DNA of 55,697 nt, taken from assembly GCA_040754295.1 (NCBI GenBank), contig JBFMCQ010000019.1, positions 1 through 55,697 on the forward strand, written 5' to 3'. Of the stretch, positions 38,621-46,065 are shown piece by piece; position 1 is the stretch's first letter, and every line of letters starts with the position of its first letter. Under the pieces are notes generated by a model, which had not been told where the DNA came from, made no database searches, and saw nothing but the letters and a program-made list of their open reading frames with translations. Both the position numbers and the translations under genes were made by a program. The DNA is from Solimonas sp040754295. Its GTDB lineage: Bacteria; Pseudomonadota; Gammaproteobacteria; Nevskiales; Nevskiaceae.

Positions 38621-41041
38621 ATGTCCGCAGCGCAAACCTATCGCATTGCCATCGTCGGCTCGGGCCCGGGCGGCCTGTCGGCCGCGTGCCGTGCTGCCGA
38701 AATGGGCGACTCGCATGTGCTGCTGGAAGCGCAGCCGCACCTGTCGAACACGATCTTCCGCTACCAGAAAGGCAAGCACGTCATGGCCGAGCCCAACGTG
38801 CTGCCGCTGCGCGCGGCCACGCGCTTCGAAGCCGGCACGCGCGAGAAGATCCTCGGCGAGTGGGACGAGGATGCCGCGAAGCTCAAGATCAACGTCCGCT
38901 ACCGCGCGGAGGTGGTCAAGATCGAGAAGCTCGACGGGCATTTCCGGCTGTCGCTGGCCTCGGGCGACGCGGTGCTCGCCGAGAAGGTCGTGCTCGGCAT
39001 CGGTGTGCAGGGCAATCCGCGCAAGATGGGCGTGCCCGGCGAGGATCTGCCGAACATCCAGTACCAGCTCGACGATCCGGACGAGTACCAGGGCGAGACC
39101 ATCGTCGTCGTCGGTGCCGGCGACGCGGCGATCGAGAACGCGGTGGCGCTGGCGAAGCAGAACACGGTCCACATCGTCAACCGCAAGGCCGAGTTCTCGC
39201 GCGCGAAGGACGGCAACAACGCGCTGATCCTGTCGGCGATCGAACAGGGCAAGCTGCAGTGCCACTACAACAGCGCGCCGGAGGCCGTCGAAGCGCTGCC
39301 GGCGGACCACCCCAGCGGCAAGCCGATGCTGCTCAGGCTCAATTCGAAGGAGGGCGCGGTCGAGGTGCCCTGCGACCGCATCATCGCCCGCCTCGGCGCC
39401 ACGCCGCAGCGCGACTTCGTCGAGGCCTGCGGCATCACCTTCCCGAACAAGGATCCGGCGGCGGTGCCGCAGGTGTCGCCGACCTACGAATCCAACGTGC
39501 CCGGGCTTTACATCATCGGTGCGCTCGCCGGCTATCCGCTGATCAAGCAGGCGATGAACCAGGGCTACGAGGTCGTCGAGTTCATCACCGGCCGCCCGGT
39601 CAAGCCCGCCGACGAGCCGATCCTGCGCGAGAAGTTCGCCGCCTTCTCGGCCGATCCGGACGTCGAGGCCTTCCTCGATGTGCTCAACCGCCGCTCGCCG
39701 GTGCTGGCGGCGATGAACCGGCTGCAGCTGCGCGAGTTCCTGCTGGAAAGCCGCATCTACGCGCCCAAGCAGGGCGACTATCTGTACCGCGAGGGCGACT
39801 ACGGCAACTCGGTGTTCATTGTCGTCTCCGGCGACGTCGGCGTGCAGCTCGATCCGGGCGATCCGACCAAGCTGCGCCAGATCCGCGCCGGCCGCATCTT
39901 CGGCGAGATGGCGCTGATCTCCGGCCGCCCGCGTGCCGCGGCGGTCATCGCCGGCAAGGACTGTGTGCTGATCGAAGTGCCGCGCCGCGCGATGCTCAAG
40001 CTGATCGCCGCGAATGACATCGTCCGCGACTACGTCGACCGCGTGTTCACGCAGCGCGCGCTCGAGCGCTACCTCGTGCCCGGCGCCGAGGACTGGCAGC
40101 TCAAGGAGATCCTCGAGACCGCGAAGCTGTGCCAGTTCAAGGCCAAGGAGCCGATCTACAACGCCGGTGACGAGGCCGACCAGATCCATCTGATCCGCTC
40201 GGGCTCGGTGATGCTGTCGACGCGCATCGGCAGCCGCGACGTCGTGCTGCAGTATCACGCCGCCGGGCAGTACTTCGGCGAGCTCGACGTGATCGCCGGT
40301 ACGCCGCGCAGCCACAGCGCGCACGCCGCGATCAAGACCGAGACGATCCGCCTCGACGCCAAGCCGTTTCTCGACCTGCTGGCGAAGAATCCCGAGATGC
40401 AGGCGGCCGTGCGCGAGCGCTTCCGCGGCCAGGTCGAGCAGCGCCTGCAGATGGAGCGCGATCCGGAGCGCGGTGCGCGCATCCACTTCCTGCTCGGCGA
40501 GGGCCTGGGCGAGGCCACCGACGCGCTGCTGATCGACGAATCGCTGTGCATCCGCTGCGATCAGTGCGAGAAGGCCTGCGCCGCGACCCACGGCAACGTC
40601 TCGCGGCTCGACCGCGAGGCCGGCGCGACCTTCGACAACCTGCACGTGCCGACCTCGTGCCGGCATTGCGAGCACCCGCACTGCATGAAGGACTGCCCGC
40701 CGGACGCGATCCATCGCGCGCCCAACGGTGAAGTCTTCATCCAGGACAGCTGCATCGGCTGCGGCAACTGCGAGCGCAACTGTCCCTACGGCGTGATCCA
40801 GATGGGCGTGCAGTCACAGGAGAAGCCGAGCCTGTGGCGCTGGCTGCTGCTCGGGCAGGGCCCCGCTCCCGGCAGCGAGCTGCACGAGTATCCGAAGGGC
40901 TCGATCAAGAAGGCGGTGAAGTGCGACATGTGCGGTGCACGCGAGGCCGGCCCGGCCTGCGTCCAGGCCTGCCCGACCGGAGCGGCGATCCGCGTCGGCC
41001 CCGAAGAGTTCTTCGAGGTGCTGTCGCGTGGCGGGAGGTGA
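38621..41041 (+). CDS. flavoprotein / two cyclic-nucleotide-binding domains / four-cluster ferredoxin fusion
   Basis: An 806-residue soluble protein. Residues 1-330 are a thioredoxin-reductase-like FAD/NAD(P) domain (IAIVGSGPGGLSAA; IVVVGAGDAAIENA) without a CxxC redox pair. Two cyclic-nucleotide-binding domains follow (about 375-490 with FGEMALISGRPRAA; about 500-615 with FGELDVIAGTPRSHSA). The C-terminus (about 635-800) has four [4Fe-4S] motifs as in HybA/NrfC-type subunits: CIRCDQCEKAC, CRHCEHPHCMKDC, CIGCGNCERNC and CDMCG with CVQAC. The second cNBD keeps the Arg-Ser of the phosphate cassette; the first has Arg-Ala. It could pass electrons from NAD(P)H through FeS clusters to the membrane cytochrome encoded next, gated by cAMP or a related nucleotide (inference). 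ATG 38621 follows a GGAGGGG ribosome site. Confidence 0.88.
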   Translation: MSAAQTYRIAIVGSGPGGLSAACRAAEMGDSHVLLEAQPHLSNTIFRYQKGKHVMAEPNVLPLRAATRFEAGTREKILGEWDEDAAKLKINVRYRAEVVKIEKLDGHFRLSLASGDAVLAEKVVLGIGVQGNPRKMGVPGEDLPNIQYQLDDPDEYQGETIVVVGAGDAAIENAVALAKQNTVHIVNRKAEFSRAKDGNNALILSAIEQGKLQCHYNSAPEAVEALPADHPSGKPMLLRLNSKEGAVEVPCDRIIARLGATPQRDFVEACGITFPNKDPAAVPQVSPTYESNVPGLYIIGALAGYPLIKQAMNQGYEVVEFITGRPVKPADEPILREKFAAFSADPDVEAFLDVLNRRSPVLAAMNRLQLREFLLESRIYAPKQGDYLYREGDYGNSVFIVVSGDVGVQLDPGDPTKLRQIRAGRIFGEMALISGRPRAAAVIAGKDCVLIEVPRRAMLKLIAANDIVRDYVDRVFTQRALERYLVPGAEDWQLKEILETAKLCQFKAKEPIYNAGDEADQIHLIRSGSVMLSTRIGSRDVVLQYHAAGQYFGELDVIAGTPRSHSAHAAIKTETIRLDAKPFLDLLAKNPEMQAAVRERFRGQVEQRLQMERDPERGARIHFLLGEGLGEATDALLIDESLCIRCDQCEKACAATHGNVSRLDREAGATFDNLHVPTSCRHCEHPHCMKDCPPDAIHRAPNGEVFIQDSCIGCGNCERNCPYGVIQMGVQSQEKPSLWRWLLLGQGPAPGSELHEYPKGSIKKAVKCDMCGAREAGPACVQACPTGAAIRVGPEEFFEVLSRGGR

Positions 41042-41087
41042 GGCAAAGCCCTTCGACGATGCCTTGAGTGGCATCGTCGGCTTTGCC
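41042..41087 (+). other. long intergenic hairpin right after the stop codon
   Basis: CGACGATGCC (41054-41063) pairs perfectly with GGCATCGTCG (41070-41079) across a 6-nt loop. GGCAAAGC (41042-41049) pairs with GCTTTGCC (41080-41087), extending the stem to 18 bp with one four-base bulge. An alternative stem GTCGGC/GCCGAC (41076-41090) would compete. There is no T-run after it, so it is not a classical terminator. It may protect or separate the upstream message within the operon. Confidence 0.6.
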
Positions 41088-41089
41088 GA

Positions 41090-41182
41090 CGAGTTCGCCG
41101 GGAGCGAACTCGGACGCCGACGGCGGCCCGTCAGGGCGAGCACATGGATGTGCGAGCAACGCCCGGCCCGGGATGGCCGGGC
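41090..41182 (+). promoter_or_regulatory. cluster of GGA-loop hairpins (CsrA/RsmA-like leader or dispersed repeat)
   Basis: Consecutive short hairpins are CGAGTTCGC/GCGAACTCG with loop CGGGA (41090-41112), GCACA/TGTGC with loop TGGA (41140-41153) and GCCCGGCC/GGCCGGGC with loop CGGGAT (41161-41182). A weaker CTGGGATGG hairpin lies at 41206-41217, over the possible starts of the next gene. GGA presented in hairpin loops is the hallmark of CsrA/RsmA sites, and ACATGGATGT is close to the published consensus. The same architecture is also seen in dispersed intergenic repeats of some gammaproteobacteria, so both readings remain open. Confidence 0.45.
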
Positions 41183-41221
41183 AGCGGCCGTTGGTGTGCA
41201 GTCGCGCCTGGGATGGCCGGC

Positions 41222-42226
41222 ATGATCGCCGATCGGATGCTGGTGCGGCTGCGCGCATTGCTGCGCCCGGCACCGCGCGTCGCGCGCCACGAATCCTTCC
41301 TGGTCTACCGCAACGGCTACTACTTCAAGGTCGCGTTCGCGCTGTGCGCGCTGGCCGTCCTGTTGTACGCGATCCACGACCCGGTCGAGGGTGCCAGCGG
41401 CAGCACCTGGCTCGGCTATGCGCTCGGCACGCTGGGCCTGGGCCTGATCGTCTGGCTGGCGTGGTTCGGCGTGCGCAAGCGCCAGTTCCGCGAGGCGCGC
41501 GCGCCGGTACAGGCCTGGGTGTCGGCGCACGTCTATCTCGGCCTGTCGCTGCTCGTCATCGGCACGCTGCATGCGGGCTTCCAGCTCGGCTGGAACGTGC
41601 ACACGCTGGCCTACGTGCTCATGATTCTGGTGATCGTCAGCGGGATCTACGGCATCTTTGCGTACTCGCTGCTGCCGAGCCGCGTGACCGCCAACCGCGC
41701 CGATGTGGAGTTCCGCGCGATGCTCGAGGAGATCGCGCAGCTCAACGAGACCGCGCTGATGCTGGCCGACCGCATCGATCCGGAGACGCACGCGGTGGTC
41801 GCGCGCTCGGTCGGCAAGGTGCGCATCGGCGGCAGCGCCTGGGAGCAGCTGAGCGGCCGCTACCGCATGCCGGACGATCCGGGCGCGCTCGACAAGTTCA
41901 TCTCGCTCAAGCGCAAGCAGCTGCAGACGCAGGCGGCGAGCGCCGCCGCGCCGCGCGGCGGCCGTCAGGCGACGATCGCCTTCGTCGCCGATCAGATCTT
42001 CGCCGCCGGCAGCGGCCGCGGCGAGGGCAAGGCGGGCAAGGGCTCGGAGACGCTGCAGAAGCTGCTGCAGACGATCGCCCGGCGCAAGGCGCTGCTCGAG
42101 CGCGTCAACCGCGACATCACGCTGCGCGCACGTCTCAACGTATGGCTGTACTTCCACGTGCCGCTGACGGTGGCGCTGCTGGCGGCGCTGCTCGTGCACG
42201 TGCTCGCGGTTTTCCTGTACTGGTAA
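41222..42226 (+). CDS. b-type cytochrome-like integral membrane protein
   Basis: A 334-residue protein with about five membrane helices: residues 35-55, 67-88, 103-125, 130-150 and 308-330. His residues lie inside or at the ends of these helices (SAHVYLG, GTLHAGF, NVHTLAY, FHVPL, LVHVLAV), as expected for two b-type hemes. A long cytoplasmic loop (about 155-300) is predicted. It would take electrons from the upstream FeS protein or from quinol and pass them to periplasmic cytochromes (inference). The start is uncertain: 41144, 41213 and 41222 are in frame, and 41222 was taken because it leads directly into the conserved-looking part. The FHA-cytochrome gene follows 10 bp later. Confidence 0.75.
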   Translation: MIADRMLVRLRALLRPAPRVARHESFLVYRNGYYFKVAFALCALAVLLYAIHDPVEGASGSTWLGYALGTLGLGLIVWLAWFGVRKRQFREARAPVQAWVSAHVYLGLSLLVIGTLHAGFQLGWNVHTLAYVLMILVIVSGIYGIFAYSLLPSRVTANRADVEFRAMLEEIAQLNETALMLADRIDPETHAVVARSVGKVRIGGSAWEQLSGRYRMPDDPGALDKFISLKRKQLQTQAASAAAPRGGRQATIAFVADQIFAAGSGRGEGKAGKGSETLQKLLQTIARRKALLERVNRDITLRARLNVWLYFHVPLTVALLAALLVHVLAVFLYW

Positions 42227-42236
42227 GGCGGCCGTC

Positions 42237-43868
42237 GTGATCCAGGTCAGACGCTACGCGCCGGACGGCGCTCACACCGAGCAGGCGGTCGACGGCGCGA
42301 TCACGGTCGGTCGCGGCACCGACAACAGCATCCAGCTGCCGGGGCTGCTGGTCGCACTGCACCATCTGCGCCTGTCGCCGGCCGGGATGCGCGTGCAGCT
42401 CGAATGCCTGAGCCCGGCCGGCGTCATCGTCAACGGCCTGCCCGCGGAGCGCACGGCGGAGCTGCTCCCCGGCGACGAGCTGCGCGTCGGCGGACATCGT
42501 ATCCGCGTCAGCCTCGACAACGCCGGCAGCGGACTCATGCTCGAAGTCCACGAGCAGGATGCGCAGGGCGGCGCCACCGCGCAGGGCACGCTGACCTCGC
42601 TGGAGGCCGCCGGCTGGCGCATGCGCCGCGCGTCACTCATCGGTGCCGCTGCGGTCCTCGTGCTGCTGCTGCTGCTGCCGCTGGTGCTGCGGGCGCTGCC
42701 GCTGCCGAGCTGGCTTGGCAACTGGATTCCGACCGAGCGCCTGTGGTCGTCCGGCGAGATCAGTGCGGCGCACAAGCATTTCGGCGTTCAGTGCAGCAGC
42801 TGTCACGAGTCGTTGTTCGTTCCGGTGCGCGACCGCAGCTGTCTCGATTGCCACGCCGCGCTCGCGCAGCATGGCGACGACCCGCAAGCGCTGGCGCTCG
42901 CCGGGCTCGATACGCAGCGCTGTGCGAGCTGCCACTTCGAGCACGGCGACGCGCATGCGGTGCTGCCGCAGCACCCGGGGATCTGCGTCGACTGCCACGA
43001 GGATCCCGAGGACTTTGCCGCGCTCGCGTCGACGGCTGCGGTGTCGGATTTCGCTGCATCGCATCCGCCGTTCCGGGTCACGGTGACCACGGTCCGTGAC
43101 GGACAGCCGCAAACCTCGCGCAGCCTGCTGGCGGAGGGCGTCCAGGACAACAGCGCGCTGATCTACCCGCACGATCTGCACCTCGACCCGAAAGGCGTGC
43201 GCGGTCCCGACGGACCCGAAGTGCTGCTTTGCGGCGATTGCCACGAGCCGGGTCGCGGCGAAGTCGGATTCCAGCCACTGCGCTTCGAGCCCCACTGCCA
43301 GCGCTGCCATCAGCTCGACGTCACCGTCGGCGCTCTGCCGTATCGTCTGCCGCACGGCGACAGCGACGCCGTGCGCGCCCTGCTCGAAAGCGCCGCCGGC
43401 ATGCCGGCGGCCACGCCGCCGCCCGAGCCGCAGGACGGCGACCGGCGCAGGCCCGGCGAGCGTGCGCAGCGCGGCGACGGGGCGAGCGCGCTCGACGAGA
43501 TCGACGAGGTGTTCGAGCGCCGCGTCTGCGCCAAGTGTCACGAAATCGACCAGGCGCAGGATCGTGCCGCAGCTGTGCGGGCGCCGATGCTGCGCAAGAC
43601 CTGGATGCCGATGGCGCGCTTCACGCATGCGCCGCACGAATGGGTGCCGTGCGCGAGCTGCCACGCGGCAACTGTGAGCTCGGACTCAGTTGATCTGTTG
43701 TTGCCACAGATCGAGACTTGTCGCCTGTGTCACGGCGGCGTAGAGTCCTCCGCGCAGATCCAATCCACCTGCATCGACTGCCACCGCTTCCACCAAGCGG
43801 AGGCGCTGACGATGAGCAAGTTCATGGGGCAACTTGCAGATGGGCAGACGCTGGAGATGGGGCAGTAG
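42237..43868 (+). CDS. FHA domain fused to a membrane-anchored decaheme cytochrome c
   Basis: A 543-residue protein with an unusual order. Residues 1-105 are an FHA domain (VGRGTDNS, VALHHLRLS, VNGLP); the usual Ser before xxH is Ala, so phosphothreonine binding may be weakened. One membrane helix follows (about 135-153), then a periplasmic part with ten CxxCH motifs: CSSCH, CLDCH, CASCH, CVDCH, CGDCH, CQRCH, CAKCH, CASCH, CRLCH and CIDCH. A GDRRRPGE patch sits near residue 402. It would carry electrons across the periplasm while its cytoplasmic FHA domain reads a phosphorylated partner (inference). The start is GTG 42237, and the end overlaps the next gene by 29 bases. Confidence 0.88.
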   Translation: MIQVRRYAPDGAHTEQAVDGAITVGRGTDNSIQLPGLLVALHHLRLSPAGMRVQLECLSPAGVIVNGLPAERTAELLPGDELRVGGHRIRVSLDNAGSGLMLEVHEQDAQGGATAQGTLTSLEAAGWRMRRASLIGAAAVLVLLLLLPLVLRALPLPSWLGNWIPTERLWSSGEISAAHKHFGVQCSSCHESLFVPVRDRSCLDCHAALAQHGDDPQALALAGLDTQRCASCHFEHGDAHAVLPQHPGICVDCHEDPEDFAALASTAAVSDFAASHPPFRVTVTTVRDGQPQTSRSLLAEGVQDNSALIYPHDLHLDPKGVRGPDGPEVLLCGDCHEPGRGEVGFQPLRFEPHCQRCHQLDVTVGALPYRLPHGDSDAVRALLESAAGMPAATPPPEPQDGDRRRPGERAQRGDGASALDEIDEVFERRVCAKCHEIDQAQDRAAAVRAPMLRKTWMPMARFTHAPHEWVPCASCHAATVSSDSVDLLLPQIETCRLCHGGVESSAQIQSTCIDCHRFHQAEALTMSKFMGQLADGQTLEMGQ

Positions 43869-46065
43869 ATTTCCAGGGGCAGCGTTGACGGGGGTAGTCA
43901 GCGCGCTGCTGTTGGGAGGCTGTTCCGGGGGTGATCGACCTGACAATGTGACCGGCATCGGCCTGAGCGCCGAGCAGGCCGGTCGTTCGCCGTGCACGGG
44001 CCAGTGCCAGACCGAGAATCCGCAGCGGCTGGAGGTCGCCGACGTCGAGCGCATCATCGCGCAGGGTGTGGCCGAGGCAGCCGCGCGCAGCAAGCCGGCG
44101 ACCTTCGTCGTCACCGACCGCGTCGGCAACGTACTCGCGGCCTACCGCATGGCCGGCGCGCCGAGGCTGCTCGATATCAGCACAGGGCCGGAGCCGATCA
44201 CCGGGCAGCTCGTGCGCGGCGGCGTCGACAACGTCGGCATCGTTCCCGCGGAGCTCGGCGCGCTCGCCAAGGCGCTGACGTCGATGTACTTCTCGTCGGA
44301 AGGCAACGCGTTCTCGTCACGCACCGCCGGCCAGGTGATCCAGGAGCACTTCAATCCGGGCGAGTTCAACACGCCGGGCGGGGCGCTGTTCGGTGTGCAG
44401 ATCAGCCAGCTGCCGTGCTCGGACGTGTCGCGGCGCTTCAACGGCATCGGCCCCGATCCGGGCCCGCACCGCTCGCCGATCGGTTTCGCCGCCGATCCGG
44501 GTGGCCTGCCGCTCTATAAAGAAGGCGTGACCGTCGGCGCTGTCGGCGTGATCGCCGACGACGACGGCGACGGTTTCGGCGACTACGGCGTCGACCGCAT
44601 CGTCACCGACATCGACAACGACCTCGACGAGCTGATCGCCACCGCCGCGACCTTCGGCTTCGGCGCACCGCGCGACCGCCGCGCCGACGTGATCACGCTC
44701 GAAGGCAAGACTGCGCGCTTCGCCGACGTCGACTTCGACGACCTGCGCACGCTTGACCAGCTGGTCGCCGGCCAGACCCCGGACTTCGACCCGTCGGGCC
44801 TGATCGCGATCCGCGGCTACGCCAATGCGCAGGTGCAGGCAGGGACGCGCTTCGGTCTGCCCGAATCGGGTATCGCTGCCGCCGATCCCGCGAGAGGAGA
44901 TCCCCAGCGTCTCGCCGCCGCCGATGGCTTCGTCATCGTCGACGAGAACAATCAGAACCGCTTCCCGGCGCGCGACGGTGCCGACACCGCCAATGGCACG
45001 CAAGGCCTGACGCAGCAGGAAGTCGAGACGCTGCTGGCGCGCTCGGTCGAGCTCGCCAACCGCACGCGCAGCCAGGTGCGCCGCCCGCTCGGCTCACCGG
45101 CCGGCATCCACGTCGTCGTCGTCGACGTCAACGGCGACATCGTCGGCGCCGCGCGCACGCGCGACGCGCTGGTCGATGCGATCGACGTGAACGCGCAGAA
45201 GGCGCGCACGGCGCTGTTCTTCTCGTCGGATCGAGTGCGCGCGCTGGAGAATCCGGGCCTGCCCGGACCGCAGTACATCGCGCCCGGTCCGCCCGATCCG
45301 AATTTCGCGTTTCCGGTGCTGCCCAATCCGCCGGTGCTGTCTGCGGACCTGGAGCCGGTCGCGGTCAGCGCGCAGCCGACGATCAACCTCGCCGATTACG
45401 TCAGCGACTACCGCAACTTCTTCGGCACCGACGCCGTGCTCGACGGCGGCTTCGCGTTCTCCACGCGCGCCTTCGGTCTGATCGCGCGGCCGTTCTATCC
45501 GGATGCGATCGACGGCAACCCGCCGGGGCCGCTGTCCAAGCCGGCAGGCCAGTGGAGCATCTTCTCGACCGGCCTCGAGCTGGATCTGGTCTACAACGCG
45601 ATCATCCGGCATCTGGCCTTCGTCATCGGCGATCTCGATCAGGACGGCGTCGTCGACGTCAACACGGACGTCGCCGGCGACGGAGCGGTCGGCACCGGCT
45701 GCACCGGCATTCCGACGATCGGCGACACGCTGCTCAACGGCAACGACACGCCGCAGAACCCGATTCCCGAGCTGCGCAACGGCATCACGCTGTTCGGCGG
45801 CGGCTTTCCCATTTACCGCGGCAATGAGCTGATCGGTGCGATCGGGCTGTCCGGCGACGGCCTCGAACAGGACGACTTCCTGCCGTTCCTGGCGATCGAC
45901 CAGGTCGGCAAGGAGCTGGCTCCCGGCAGCATCAACAATGCGCCGAAGGAAATTCGCGCGGACCAGCTCGCGCCCGGCGGCTTCGACGTGAACCTGCGCT
46001 ACGTGATTTGTCCGCAGACCCCGTTCCTCGACTCGGACGAGCAGGAGGTCTGCGATGGCCTCTAG
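43840..46065 (+). CDS. outer-membrane lipoprotein with two GlcG/HbpS-like domains
   Basis: A 741-residue lipoprotein: basic head, hydrophobic stretch and lipobox LLGGC with Cys28. Two copies of a GlcG/HbpS (DUF336) fold are visible, about 55-280 and 375-690, each starting with a helix (VADVERIIAQGVAEA; QEVETLLARSVELA) followed by FVVTDRVGNVLA or HVVVVDVNGDIVGAAR. Related proteins bind heme. The link contains Asp-rich loops DDDGDGFGDYG and DLDQDGVVDV that may bind calcium. It overlaps the neighbours on both sides (29 and 11 bases), so it is part of the electron-transfer operon; a role as heme or electron-shuttle partner at the outer membrane is inference. ATG 43840 was preferred over TTG 43834. 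Confidence 0.8.
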   Translation: MGRRWRWGSRFPGAALTGVVSALLLGGCSGGDRPDNVTGIGLSAEQAGRSPCTGQCQTENPQRLEVADVERIIAQGVAEAAARSKPATFVVTDRVGNVLAAYRMAGAPRLLDISTGPEPITGQLVRGGVDNVGIVPAELGALAKALTSMYFSSEGNAFSSRTAGQVIQEHFNPGEFNTPGGALFGVQISQLPCSDVSRRFNGIGPDPGPHRSPIGFAADPGGLPLYKEGVTVGAVGVIADDDGDGFGDYGVDRIVTDIDNDLDELIATAATFGFGAPRDRRADVITLEGKTARFADVDFDDLRTLDQLVAGQTPDFDPSGLIAIRGYANAQVQAGTRFGLPESGIAAADPARGDPQRLAAADGFVIVDENNQNRFPARDGADTANGTQGLTQQEVETLLARSVELANRTRSQVRRPLGSPAGIHVVVVDVNGDIVGAARTRDALVDAIDVNAQKARTALFFSSDRVRALENPGLPGPQYIAPGPPDPNFAFPVLPNPPVLSADLEPVAVSAQPTINLADYVSDYRNFFGTDAVLDGGFAFSTRAFGLIARPFYPDAIDGNPPGPLSKPAGQWSIFSTGLELDLVYNAIIRHLAFVIGDLDQDGVVDVNTDVAGDGAVGTGCTGIPTIGDTLLNGNDTPQNPIPELRNGITLFGGGFPIYRGNELIGAIGLSGDGLEQDDFLPFLAIDQVGKELAPGSINNAPKEIRADQLAPGGFDVNLRYVICPQTPFLDSDEQEVCDGL

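Noticed and set aside
41170..41220. Two copies of GGGATGGCCGG as a direct-repeat attachment site
   Set aside because: The copies are better explained as halves of separate GGA-loop hairpins; no integrase or element lies between them.
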